Positions 1-8,084 of a DNA stretch of 54,192 nucleotides are shown here, piece after piece (the first letter of the stretch is position 1; each line of letters opens with the position of its first letter). Source of the DNA: an uncultured Clostridia bacterium (GTDB lineage: Bacteria > Bacillota > Clostridia > UBA1381); assembly GCA_934476675.1 (NCBI GenBank), contig CAKSOE010000020.1, forward strand, positions 1-54,192, written 5' to 3'. Below the pieces are notes generated by a model that saw only the letters and a list, made by a program, of their open reading frames with translations, made no database searches and was not told the origin of the DNA. The position numbers and the translations under genes are program-made.

Positions 1-4
1 TTCC

Positions 5-36
5 GTAAAAGCACATTTTAAGAAATGTGTTTTTAC
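5..36 (+). terminator. hairpin at the window edge, possible terminator
   Basis: Positions 5-18 pair with 23-36 as a 14-bp stem (one G-U) around the loop TAAG. The 3' arm ends in TTTTTAC rather than being followed by a clean U-tract. It may end a cargo gene left of the window. No gene is seen between here and 401. Confidence 0.35.
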
Positions 37-240
37 AGGCTGATAACAGCTTTTACTGATCTTTGACAAAGAAAGCGACTCGACCGCAGTATAGGCAAAC
101 AAACACATTCCGTCTGTGCCGAGCTTTACGGAAAATGCGCGAAGAAACCATTTGGCGAGCGAAAACCATTTTTACCGTAATTGCAGATTTGGCACTCTGC
201 AAGCAATGACGCACAGACGCAATAATGATACTCCCGTCTT

Positions 241-318
241 GAACGCGTCACGGCATTGGGCGGCTGCATGAGAACCATGCAGGGGTGAGATTCCCGTGGA
301 GCGCAGCCGGCGCCGTTT
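241..318 (+). ncRNA. structured GC-rich non-coding region upstream of tnpW
   Basis: This block is clearly richer in G+C than its surroundings and codes for nothing convincing. A perfect stem CTGCATG/CATGCAG (264-270 with 276-282, loop AGAAC) is followed by a GGG/CCC mini-hairpin (283-285 with 293-295). The flanks GGCGG (260-264) and CCGGCGCC (307-314) can close a junction around them. It could be a structured leader of the tnpW-recombinase transcript or part of the element's recombination end. I do not recognise it as a named RNA family; the ncRNA label is inference from folding potential. Confidence 0.3.
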
Positions 319-401
319 GTAGTTGCTGAAATTTATTTACTTGTAATAGCGGACACGCTGTTACGCATATAGTTATAAAAACTTCAAAGGGGGTTTTTAT
401 T

Positions 402-563
402 TTGGAAAATAAGGTTATTACAACCGAAAAGAAAATTGGGAAAATAACATATTTTGTATCTTCAACACAAAGCGAACAAGCGAAAGATACGTTAGATAAA
501 AAGGTAGAAAAGATGATTTTGAAAGACGTCGGGCAAAACGCCGAAATCTCAAAACTTTACTGA
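402..563 (+). CDS. tnpW: TnpW-like transposon-encoded small protein
   Basis: A 53-residue protein starting at TTG, with a strong site AAAGGGGG eight bases upstream (386-393). The sequence begins MENKVITTEKKIGKITYFVS and has the basic, lysine-rich pattern I know from TnpW proteins, which sit just upstream of large serine recombinases in clostridial integrative elements. Their role is not established; an accessory or regulatory role in excision has been suggested by position only. The recombinase begins 85 bp downstream on the same strand. Recognition is from sequence pattern plus context. Confidence 0.65.
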   Translation: MENKVITTEKKIGKITYFVSSTQSEQAKDTLDKKVEKMILKDVGQNAEISKLY

Positions 564-648
564 TACGGCATTGACGGTCAATACGAAGCACGTTATAATG
601 ATGCTATAAGTACATTTGTTGTTTGACTGTCGGAAAGGAGTATTTTTT

Positions 649-2325
649 ATGAAGCAGTCAGACAAAATAACGGCTTTATATTGCAGATTAAGTCAAGAGG
701 ATTTGCAGGCGGGCGAGTCGGGGAGCATACAAAATCAGAAATTGATTTTACAAAAATATGCCGACGATCACCACCTTATAAACACAAAGTTTTATGTGGA
801 CGACGGTTTTTCCGGCGTGAGCTTCGAGCGCGAGGGGCTTCAGTCAATGCTGCGCGACGTTGAAGCGGGGCTTATATCAACCGTAATTACAAAAGACCTT
901 TCAAGGCTTGGACGTAATTATTTGAAAACGGGAGAATTGATAGAAATTGTATTCCCCGAAAACGACGTAAGATATATCGCAATCAACGACGGCGTAGATA
1001 CGGCGCGGGAAGATAACGAGTTTACTCCCCTGCGAAATTGGTTCAATGAATTTTATGCAAGGGACACAAGCAAAAAAATCCGCGCAGTAAAACAGGCGAA
1101 GGCGCAAAAGGGCGAACGCGTCAACGGCGAAGTACCATACGGATATATCGCAGACCCCGAAGATAGAAACCATTTATTGCCCGATCCCGAAACGGCGCAT
1201 ATCGTAAAAAAGATTTTTGAATTATATGTAAAAGGTTTACGAATGTGTGAAATCCAGAATTGGCTTAGGGATAACAAAGTCCTGACCGTATCGGAATTAA
1301 GGTACAGACGGACAGGCAGCGCAAGACACCCGCGTCCGCAATTAGGCTTAATCTATAATTGGCCGGATAAAACAATCTATGATATTCTTACCCGTAAAGA
1401 ATATCTGGGACACACGATTACGGGAAAAAGCTACAAGGTATCTTATAAGTCAAAAAAGACAAAGAAAACCCCCGTAGAAAAGCAATATTTCTTTGCAAAC
1501 ACTCACGAACCGCTGATAGACCAAGAAACCTTTGATTTGGCGCAAAAGAGAATTGCCACACGGACAAGACCGACAAAAGTTGATGAAATTGATATTTTTT
1601 CGGGAGTAATGTTCTGCGCGGACTGCGGATATAAAATGTACGCCGTCCGCGGCGCTAAAACGTTGGAACGCAAGCACGCCTATACCTGCGGTAATTACAG
1701 AAACCGCGCAAGGCAAAATACTTGCTGTACAACGCATTACATACGCAAAAGCGTAATCAAAGAGCTTGTTTTGGCGGATTTGCAGCGAGTTATGACGTAT
1801 GTAAAATCAAAAGAAAACGAGTTTATTCAAAAGGCTGCGGAGTATGGAAACAAAGAAGCAGAAAAGGCGTTTGAAAACGACCGCAAAGAGCTTGCTTCCG
1901 CTGTCAAGCGCGAAAAAGAGCTTGAAACGATTTTCCGCAAACTGTACGAGGACAACGCATTGGGTAAAATTTCCGACAAACAGTTTGTTTCGCTTACAAG
2001 CGGCTATGATGAAGAAAAAGAAACGCTTGCAACAAAAATACGGGAATTGGAAACAAAGCTAAATTCCGTTGCAGAAAACAAAAAGGACGCGGCAAAATTC
2101 GTTCAGCTTGTGAAGCGTTATACGGAGATTAACGAACTCACTTATGAGAACGTACACGAGTTTATAGACCGTATTTTTATTCACGAATTGGACAAAGAAA
2201 CGAACACGCGTCAAATAGATATTTTCTATAACTTTGTCGGTAAAATTGACAGTAATGAAAAACCTTGTGAAAGCGTATCGTATTTCCGTCAAATCGGTGC
2301 GGATATAACAAGCGTTGCAATGTAA
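649..2325 (+). CDS. large serine recombinase (TnpX/TndX-like)
   Basis: A 558-residue site-specific recombinase that would cut and rejoin the element ends for excision and integration. The N-terminal resolvase domain (about 1-150) has the YCRLS motif with the catalytic serine near residue 15 and the conserved KDLSRLGRN segment. A recombinase domain follows (about 160-290), then a zinc-ribbon (CADCGYKM and later YTCGN...CC, about 315-360), a lysine/glutamate-rich coiled coil, and a C-terminal region like DUF4368. The ATG at 649 is chosen because AAAGGAG lies at 634-640; an in-frame upstream start at 616 lacks one. The length is typical and the gene looks intact, so the element may still be able to excise. 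Confidence 0.9.
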   Translation: MKQSDKITALYCRLSQEDLQAGESGSIQNQKLILQKYADDHHLINTKFYVDDGFSGVSFEREGLQSMLRDVEAGLISTVITKDLSRLGRNYLKTGELIEIVFPENDVRYIAINDGVDTAREDNEFTPLRNWFNEFYARDTSKKIRAVKQAKAQKGERVNGEVPYGYIADPEDRNHLLPDPETAHIVKKIFELYVKGLRMCEIQNWLRDNKVLTVSELRYRRTGSARHPRPQLGLIYNWPDKTIYDILTRKEYLGHTITGKSYKVSYKSKKTKKTPVEKQYFFANTHEPLIDQETFDLAQKRIATRTRPTKVDEIDIFSGVMFCADCGYKMYAVRGAKTLERKHAYTCGNYRNRARQNTCCTTHYIRKSVIKELVLADLQRVMTYVKSKENEFIQKAAEYGNKEAEKAFENDRKELASAVKREKELETIFRKLYEDNALGKISDKQFVSLTSGYDEEKETLATKIRELETKLNSVAENKKDAAKFVQLVKRYTEINELTYENVHEFIDRIFIHELDKETNTRQIDIFYNFVGKIDSNEKPCESVSYFRQIGADITSVAM

Positions 2326-2330
2326 AAAAA

Positions 2331-2370
2331 TGTGATAGCGTACCCATAACAAATTGGTTACGTTATCACA
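2331..2370 (-). terminator. 15-bp imperfect inverted repeat at the element's right end
   Basis: Positions 2331-2345 (TGTGATAGCGTACCC) pair with 2356-2370 except for one G-U and one mismatch, with a 10-base loop. On the plus strand no T-run follows. On the minus strand the stem is followed by TTTTTTT (2324-2330), so it reads as an intrinsic terminator for transcripts entering the element from uxaB side. It could instead be a recombinase binding site at the terminus. The choice is open. Confidence 0.45.
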
Positions 2371-2375
2371 CTTCA

Positions 2376-2954
2376 TTGAATGAACTTCCGTTTGATAAAT
2401 GCGGTCTGAATGTTATACTTACGGATAATCTCGAAAAATACAGAACGCGAAAGGTAAGAATTCTGAACGGCGCTCATACTTCGCTTGTGCCGTATGCGCT
2501 GCTTGAAGGCTTTGATACCGTTAAATCGTGCATTGACGATGAGCGTATGAACGAGCACATAAGAAAATGTGTTTATGATGAAATTATTCCCACGCTTGAT
2601 TTGCCGAAAGATGAGCTTATCGAATATGCCGACAACGTTATGAAACGCTTTGCAAATCCGTATATAAAGCACTATCTTTCATCGATTGCTTTAAATTCGG
2701 TGAGCAAATTTAAGGTGCGTGTTCTGCCGTCAATTCTCGAATATATAAAGCGATACGGAAAAATGCCCGAAACCCTGCTGTTTTCGTTTGCCAAGCTGAT
2801 TGATTTTTACAGAACGGACATGACAAACGACGATGAAAAAGTAACTGCGTTTATGAAAACCGCGTCCGCAAAGAAAATTCTGGCAAATAATTCTCTTTGG
2901 GGCGAAGATTTGACATTCCTTGAAAGCGAGATAGAAAAGTATGTTAATAAATAA
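2376..2954 (+). pseudogene. uxaB: tagaturonate reductase (UxaB), C-terminal remnant cut by the element
   Basis: UxaB reduces D-tagaturonate to D-altronate with NADH. Here only the C-terminal ~190 residues of the mannitol-dehydrogenase family remain (full proteins are about 480-500). The conserved block RKVRILNGAHTSLVP, with the family K-x5-N-G-x-H signature, is present near the start. The NAD-binding N-terminal half is missing and homology starts only a few codons after the transposon end. The first usable codon is a TTG at 2376 with no ribosome site, so this is very likely not translated as a working enzyme. uxaA overlaps its last 14 bases, as expected for the original operon. The missing 5' part should lie left of the window beyond the element. 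Confidence 0.85.
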
Positions 2955-4308
2955 GCCGGATAATGTAGAAGTAAATGTTGATAACGGACATAAATATGCC
3001 GTACGTGATATAAAACGCGGCGAAAACATAATTAAATATGGACAGCCGATAGGTCATGCTCTGGCGGATATAAAAAAAGGTGAACACGTCCATTCGCATA
3101 ATCTTGCAACAAATCTTTCGGGAAAATTAACATACGAATACCACCCCGTAAAAACTCCCGAAAGAACCGAAACGGATTTAACCTTTATGGGTTATGTGCG
3201 CAAAAACGGAGATGTAGGAATACGAAACGATATATGGATTGTAAATACCGTAGGCTGTGTCAACAAAACGGCGCAGATAATCGCCCGAAAAACAGGTGCG
3301 GAATATTTTTCGCACCCGTTTGGCTGCTCGCAGCTCGGCGGGGATATGGAAATAACGCAGAAAATTCTTGCCGGAATGGTACATCATCCCAACTGCGGCG
3401 GAGCGCTTGTTCTGGGTTTGGGGTGCGAAAATAATAATATTGAGATTTTCAAAAACGCCTTGGGCAGCTATGATGAGGAGCGTGTGCGTTTTTTAAATGC
3501 TCAGGATGTCGATGATGAAATTGAAGCTGGCGTACGTATTATAGAAGAATTGAAATCGAATGCCGCAAAGGATAAGCGTGAACCGGTGAGCATTAAAAAG
3601 CTTAAAATAGGGCTTAAATGCGGCGGAAGTGACGGCTTGTCGGGAATTACGGCAAATCCGCTTGTAGGCAGGGTTTGCGATAAGCTTACCTCAATGGGCG
3701 GCAGCTGCGTACTTACGGAGGTGCCGGAAATGTTCGGTGCGGAGCATCTTTTGATGCAAAGATGTGCGGATAAGGAGGTTTTTGATAAAGCGGTAAGACT
3801 CATAAATAATTTTAAGGATTATTTCACACGCCATAATCAGACGATTTACGAAAATCCGTCTCCCGGGAACAAGGCAGGCGGCATCACCACGTTGGAGGAA
3901 AAATCTCTCGGCTGTATTCAAAAGGGCGGACTTTCGGAAATTACAGATGTGCTTGATTACGGCGATACCGTGACAAAGAGCGGACTTTCGCTTTTGAATG
4001 GCCCGGGGAACGACATCGTTGCGGTGACGAATCTTATGGCGGCAGGTGTGCATATGATTTTATTTACAACAGGCAGAGGTACGCCGCTCGGAGGCGCAGT
4101 GCCGACTGTCAAAATTTCCACAAATACCGCACTTGCAAAGAAAAAATCCTCATGGATTGATTTTGACGCGGGCAGAGCGCTTGACGGATGCTATCTTACG
4201 GACGAGCTGTTTGACTTCGTTATAGAAACCGCAAACGGAAGAAAAACGAAAAATGAAGAAAACGGCTACAAAGAAATATCGATATTTAAGGACGGTGTAA
4301 CGCTATGA
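2941..4308 (+). CDS. uxaA: altronate dehydratase (UxaA)
   Basis: Dehydrates D-altronate to 2-keto-3-deoxygluconate, a step of galacturonate catabolism, using an Fe-S/metal-dependent active site in the cytoplasm. At 455 residues it has the N-terminal SAF-like part (HKYAVRDIKRGENIIKYG) and the long catalytic part with GYVRKNGDVGIRN, the Cys-containing GCSQLGGD and GGSDGLSGITANPL blocks. It is about 40 residues shorter at the N-terminus than E. coli UxaA (495). The start overlaps the uxaB remnant by 14 bases and the stop overlaps uxaC by 4, so the genes were translationally coupled. With uxaB broken, its native promoter lies beyond the insertion and expression may depend on the element. Confidence 0.92.
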   Translation: MLINKPDNVEVNVDNGHKYAVRDIKRGENIIKYGQPIGHALADIKKGEHVHSHNLATNLSGKLTYEYHPVKTPERTETDLTFMGYVRKNGDVGIRNDIWIVNTVGCVNKTAQIIARKTGAEYFSHPFGCSQLGGDMEITQKILAGMVHHPNCGGALVLGLGCENNNIEIFKNALGSYDEERVRFLNAQDVDDEIEAGVRIIEELKSNAAKDKREPVSIKKLKIGLKCGGSDGLSGITANPLVGRVCDKLTSMGGSCVLTEVPEMFGAEHLLMQRCADKEVFDKAVRLINNFKDYFTRHNQTIYENPSPGNKAGGITTLEEKSLGCIQKGGLSEITDVLDYGDTVTKSGLSLLNGPGNDIVAVTNLMAAGVHMILFTTGRGTPLGGAVPTVKISTNTALAKKKSSWIDFDAGRALDGCYLTDELFDFVIETANGRKTKNEENGYKEISIFKDGVTL

Positions 4309-5528
4309 ACTTTATAAATGATGATTTTATGCTGAAAAACGAAACGGCAAAAAAGCTTTATCATGAATTTGCAAAGGACTTGCCGATAATTGATTACCAT
4401 TGCCACATCCCGCCGGAAAAGATTGCGGAAAACTATAAATTCAAAAACGCATACGACTTGTTTTTGGGCGGCGACCATTACAAGTGGCGTTTAATGCGTT
4501 CAAACGGAATTGACGAGGAATACATAACGGGAAATGCGGACGATTTCGAAAAATGGAAGATGTTTGCAAAAACAGTTCCTTTAATGATAGGAAACCCAAT
4601 GTACCACTGGACGCATCTTGAGCTTAAAAGATATTTCGGAGTGGATAAAACACTCAGCGAAAAAACAGCGGAGGAAATATGGGAGCAGGTAAACGATTGC
4701 CTTAAGAAGGACGAATTTACCGCACAGGGACTTGTAAAAATGTCGAATGTAGAGACGATTTGTACAACCGATAATCCCTATGATGATTTAAAATATCATA
4801 AGAGGTTAAAGGATTTTGACGTTCAGATACTGCCAACATTCCGTCCCGATTTAAGCAATATAAAAAGCGATATAACGGACAGAATGGACTATTTTTACGA
4901 AAACGGCTGCAAGCTGTCCGACCATGCCGTTGACGGGATAAACGACGATATTATAGAAAAGCTTGTATTTCTCGGTGAGGAATATGCAAAGCGCGGCTGG
5001 ACAATGCAGCTGCATATAGGCGCAATGCGCAACAACAATACAAGAATGTTTGAAAAATTAGGCGCCGATACGGGCTTTGACTCGGTGAATGATTTTGAGA
5101 TTGCACAGGGGATTTCAAAACTCTTAAATGCGCTTGAAATGAAAGACAGACTGCCTAAAACAATTTTGTATACGTTAAATCCAAAGGATAACTATGTTTT
5201 GGGAACAATGCTCGGAAACTTCCAGAAAGCGCCTACACCCGGCAAAATTCAGTTCGGCTCCGGCTGGTGGTTTAATGACAATCGTGACGGCATGGAGGAG
5301 CAACTGAAAGCCCTGGCAAATCTGGGATTACTCTCACGATTTGTCGGAATGCTCACCGATTCCCGCAGCTTTGTGTCATACCCGAGGCATGAGTATTTCA
5401 GAAGAATTTTCTGTAATCTTATCGGCAGATGGGTAGAAGACGGCGAATATCCCGACGATTCGGAAATGCTCAAAGAAATAGTTGAGGGTGTATGCTATAA
5501 AAACGCAAAGGAATATTTTAAGTTTTAA
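4305..5528 (+). CDS. uxaC: glucuronate/galacturonate isomerase (UxaC), compact form
   Basis: Isomerises D-galacturonate to tagaturonate and D-glucuronate to fructuronate, in the amidohydrolase superfamily. The N-terminal metal motif DYHCHIPP, FKNAYDLFLGGDHYKWR, the HIGAMRNNN block and the C-terminal QFGSGWWFNDNRDGME and GMLTDSRSF signatures are all present. At 407 residues it is about 60 shorter than E. coli UxaC (466). The loss falls in two internal stretches, just after TFRPDL and just before VFLGEEYAKRGW, not at the ends, so the catalytic core seems whole. It overlaps uxaA by ATGA-type coupling. Confidence 0.92.
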   Translation: MNFINDDFMLKNETAKKLYHEFAKDLPIIDYHCHIPPEKIAENYKFKNAYDLFLGGDHYKWRLMRSNGIDEEYITGNADDFEKWKMFAKTVPLMIGNPMYHWTHLELKRYFGVDKTLSEKTAEEIWEQVNDCLKKDEFTAQGLVKMSNVETICTTDNPYDDLKYHKRLKDFDVQILPTFRPDLSNIKSDITDRMDYFYENGCKLSDHAVDGINDDIIEKLVFLGEEYAKRGWTMQLHIGAMRNNNTRMFEKLGADTGFDSVNDFEIAQGISKLLNALEMKDRLPKTILYTLNPKDNYVLGTMLGNFQKAPTPGKIQFGSGWWFNDNRDGMEEQLKALANLGLLSRFVGMLTDSRSFVSYPRHEYFRRIFCNLIGRWVEDGEYPDDSEMLKEIVEGVCYKNAKEYFKF

Positions 5529-5547
5529 TCTGAAAGGAGAATTTTTA

Positions 5548-6939
5548 ATGAATTACAACGGTAAAAAAGCGGAAAACGTAAAAATTGCCTATATCGGCGG
5601 AGGTTCGCGCGGCTGGGCGTGGGGACTTATGTCAGATTTGGCATTGGCGGAGGATATGTCCGGTGAGGTATATCTCTACGATATCGACTTTGAAGCGGCG
5701 TATCATAATGAAGTTATAGGAAATAAATATAACGACCTTGACGACTGCAAATCACATTGGAATTATAAAGCGGTTAAAACTATAGGTGAAGCGCTTACAG
5801 ACTGTGATTTCGTGGTAATCTCGATACTGCCGGCAACGTTTGACGAAATGGAAAGCGACGTACACGCTCCCGAAAAATACGGAATATATCAGTCGGTAGG
5901 CGATACCTCCGGTCCGGGCGGAATAGTCAGAGCGCTGCGTACCATTCCGATGATGGAGGAAATCGCGCTTGCGGTAAAGAAATATTCTCCCGACGCATGG
6001 GTTATAAACTACACCAATCCGATGACGGTATGCGTGAAAGCGCTTTATAACGCATTCCCAAAAATCAAAGCATTCGGCTGCTGCCATGAAGTTTTCGGAA
6101 CGCAGACGCTTTTGAGCAAGGCTCTTGCCGACATACGCGGCATAGAAGGCGCAGAACGTGAGGATATAAAAATAAACGTTGTGGGCGTAAATCACTTCAC
6201 ATGGATTACCGAGGCAAAGTATAAAAAAACAGACCTGTTTGATGTTTACAGAGAATTTGCGGAAAAATATCATGAAACGGGCTACCGTGAAAAAGTAGAC
6301 AAAAACTGGATGAATAATTCGTTTGCGTGCGCGGAAAGAGTAAAGCTTGATTTGTTCAGACGCTACGGTTACATAGCGGCTGCCGGGGACAGACACCTTG
6401 CAGAATTTTGCCCGGGAAAATGGTATCTTGAAAACCCCGAAAAGGTGAGAGAATGGAAGTTCGGACTTACTACCGTTGCATGGCGCAAGGAGGATTTGAA
6501 AAATCGTCTTGAAAAGAGCGCAAAACTTGTTTCGGACGAAATGAATGTTGAAATCAAGCCTACCGGTGAAGAGGGTGTAAATCAGATGCGCGCACTTCTG
6601 GGACTTAAAGATATTATAACAAATGTTAATATTCCCAATGTCGGTCAGACGCCGAATCTTCCGTTGGGAGCCGTGGTCGAAACAAATGCCGTGTTCCGTT
6701 CGGATATGCTTGTTCCGGTATTTGCAGGCAATATTCCGGAGGAAATATATCCGCTTATTTCAAGAATATCGGGAGAGCAGGAGCTTATTGCACGTGCCGG
6801 TGCGGAGCGCAGTCTTGATATGGCATTTATGGCATTTGCAAACGATCCGCTTGTAACCGTTTCTGCCGCAGACGCGAAGAAGCTGTTTGATGAAATGGTT
6901 GACAATACAAAAGACTATCTTGGAGGATATTTTAAATAA
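5548..6939 (+). CDS. GH4 glycosidase, probable alpha-galacturonidase
   Basis: A 463-residue family 4 glycoside hydrolase, an NAD- and divalent-metal-dependent enzyme working by redox-elimination. The Rossmann start KIAYIGGGSRGWAWGL, the ILPATFDEMESD and INYTNPMTV blocks, and GVNHFTWI are family features. The active-site motif reads CHEV (in GCCHEVFGTQ), described as characteristic of alpha-galacturonidases such as B. subtilis LplD. Position directly after uxaA-uxaC fits release of galacturonate from pectin oligomers feeding the same pathway. The start at 5548 follows GAAAGGAGA (5532-5540); an in-frame start at 5482 lies inside uxaC and is rejected. A strong terminator follows. Confidence 0.85.
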   Translation: MNYNGKKAENVKIAYIGGGSRGWAWGLMSDLALAEDMSGEVYLYDIDFEAAYHNEVIGNKYNDLDDCKSHWNYKAVKTIGEALTDCDFVVISILPATFDEMESDVHAPEKYGIYQSVGDTSGPGGIVRALRTIPMMEEIALAVKKYSPDAWVINYTNPMTVCVKALYNAFPKIKAFGCCHEVFGTQTLLSKALADIRGIEGAEREDIKINVVGVNHFTWITEAKYKKTDLFDVYREFAEKYHETGYREKVDKNWMNNSFACAERVKLDLFRRYGYIAAAGDRHLAEFCPGKWYLENPEKVREWKFGLTTVAWRKEDLKNRLEKSAKLVSDEMNVEIKPTGEEGVNQMRALLGLKDIITNVNIPNVGQTPNLPLGAVVETNAVFRSDMLVPVFAGNIPEEIYPLISRISGEQELIARAGAERSLDMAFMAFANDPLVTVSAADAKKLFDEMVDNTKDYLGGYFK

Positions 6940-6985
6940 TAACTAAAAATCAGATGTAAAATTTTTACATCTGATTTTTAGTTAT
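6939..6985. terminator. bidirectional terminator after the galacturonate operon
   Basis: A perfect 23-bp inverted repeat (6939-6961 with 6963-6985) has A-rich and T-rich flanks on both strands, so it can end both the GH4 gene and the minus-strand remnants to its right. Confidence 0.85.
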
Positions 6986-7334
6986 CGGAAAAGTCGTGGT
7001 GAACCTTTCTGTATTTTAACGGTGACATTCCGACGCTTTTCTTAAATACCGACGAAAAATAATTGCTGTCCGAAAAACCGCATTTAAAAGCAATTCCGCA
7101 AACTGAATCATTGCCCTTACTCAGCAATTCCTTTGCCGTTTTTAAGCGTACGGTTTGTATAAAATCTTTATATCCGAACCCCGTGGAGGTTTTAAAAAGC
7201 CTGGAAAAATAGCTTTCGCTGTACCCTGCCATGTCCGCAAGCATTGCAAGCGTAATATTTTGCGAATAGTTTTCGGTTATAAACCGTGCGGCATCGCTTA
7301 CAGCAATATTTACGGAATCATCTGATTTGTTCAA
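6978..7334 (-). pseudogene. AraC-family regulator, C-terminal DNA-binding remnant
   Basis: Only 118 residues are present: two helix-turn-helix units of an AraC/XylS domain, with NITLAMLADMAGYSESYFSRLF and the family tail GFSDSNYFSSVFKKSVGMSPLKYRK. Normal members are 250-300 residues with an N-terminal sensing domain, which is absent. The first possible start is a TTG at 7334 that overlaps the stop of the esterase fragment. Upstream in the same frame a stop occurs within about 35 bases. A deletion seems to have removed the 5' half together with the 3' half of the esterase. It might still make a DNA-binding peptide. Confidence 0.7.
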
Positions 7335-7711
7335 AATATCATTTCGGCATCGCCCTCATATTTGGGTTCGCCTATGGAAATCTGCATACCCTTTGAATGA
7401 CCTTGCAGACATATCATTACCGGTACGGGCGTTTTGATATTTTTCGGCATAAGTACATACCCGGGTATATAATATCCAAGCTCACTTTGGAATGAAAAAC
7501 GCGTTTTTATGTAATCGCCGCAGTTCTCCTCATATTCCGCCTTGAAGTCGGCATCAAATTTCCTCATGTATTTTAACCCCAAAAGCTCCGACAGCTTTGC
7601 ACGGGCTTTCTTTTGCCAGCATTTAAAATCCTCGCTTCCGTCGTAACGGTATTCGGGAACGATTTCCGCAGTGATTTCCGATATAACCTTTTCGGGATTA
7701 TGGTTTCTCAC
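7331..7711 (-). pseudogene. acetyl-xylan-esterase-like alpha/beta hydrolase, N-terminal fragment
   Basis: 126 residues starting at GTG after a good site AAAGGAGAT. The sequence matches the N-terminal part of the Abhydrolase_7/acetyl xylan esterase family: long helical lead, YYIPGYVLMPKN and PVPVMICLQGHSKGMQIS. Homology continues to GEPKYEGDAEMI and then meets a stop where the family would go on to the nucleophile serine region. The catalytic Ser, Asp and His are therefore missing. The gene is fused by deletion to the AraC remnant. Confidence 0.7.
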
Positions 7712-7747
7712 TTATAAGCATCTCCTTTTAATACAGACATTTCAAAT

Positions 7748-7830
7748 TAATTATACAGCAAAAAAATCAACATTTCCTTTGTTTTTTGAGTGATATATGT
7801 AAATTTCTTTAATTTTTTGCTGTATATTAA
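7748..7830. repeat. short element bounded by inverted repeats
   Basis: TATACAGCAAAAAAAT (7753-7768) recurs inverted as ATTTTTTGCTGTATA (about 7812-7826), with near-matching flanks and a 40-odd-base A+T-rich centre. It lies just upstream of the esterase fragment on the minus strand and could be an operator pair, a foldback or a tiny MITE. No gene is seen here. Confidence 0.35.
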
Positions 7831-7833
7831 AGC

Positions 7834-7997
7834 CTTGTAAGCAATTTTTCACCAAAATCTGTTTCGGAAATATAGGCGCTTGACGGAGTAACAGGCATAA
7901 TCCTATCGCCGTCATTGACAAGCTTGGCGGCCTTTTTCGCAATAATATGTTTTTCGTCGTATTCCTACAGTTCCCTTACGGCAAAAGAAATTTTCAT
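7834..7997 (-). pseudogene. DeoR-like regulator scrap with an in-frame stop
   Basis: Read on the minus strand from an ATG at 7997, the frame gives MKISFAVREL, a TAG stop at 7965-7967, then EYDEKHIIAKKAAKLVNDGD and RIMPVTPSS. The segment EKHIIAKKAAKLVNDGDRI resembles the start of the effector domain of DeoR-type sugar regulators. No complete domain remains on either side. The match is short and made by eye, so this is a tentative call. Nothing else convincing is seen between 7712 and 8084. Confidence 0.35.
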
Positions 7998-8084
7998 GTA
8001 CGAGCCTGTATGCTTTTTGATAATCGTACCTCCATGTACTCTCTTTATGTAAACCCGATGTTGAACGGTTCAGTTCTTTTTTAA

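Larger units (their letters stand above)
1..2375 (+). mobile_element. right part of an integrated element with tnpW and a large serine recombinase
   Basis: The stretch carries a structured non-coding region, a tnpW-like small gene and a large serine recombinase, and then stops abruptly inside uxaB. The order tnpW then recombinase at one end is typical of Tn4451/TndX-like integrative elements of Clostridia. The left end lies outside the window, so size and cargo are unknown. The right boundary is inferred from where uxaB homology begins, just after the inverted repeat at 2331-2370. GA dinucleotides at the junction (2378-2383) fit the GA target known for TnpX/TndX. The exact attachment base is not resolved. 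Confidence 0.75.

Noticed and set aside
5482..5547. Longer GH4 start inside uxaC
   Set aside because: The extra 22 residues are out-of-frame uxaC sequence and the ATG at 5548 has a strong ribosome site.
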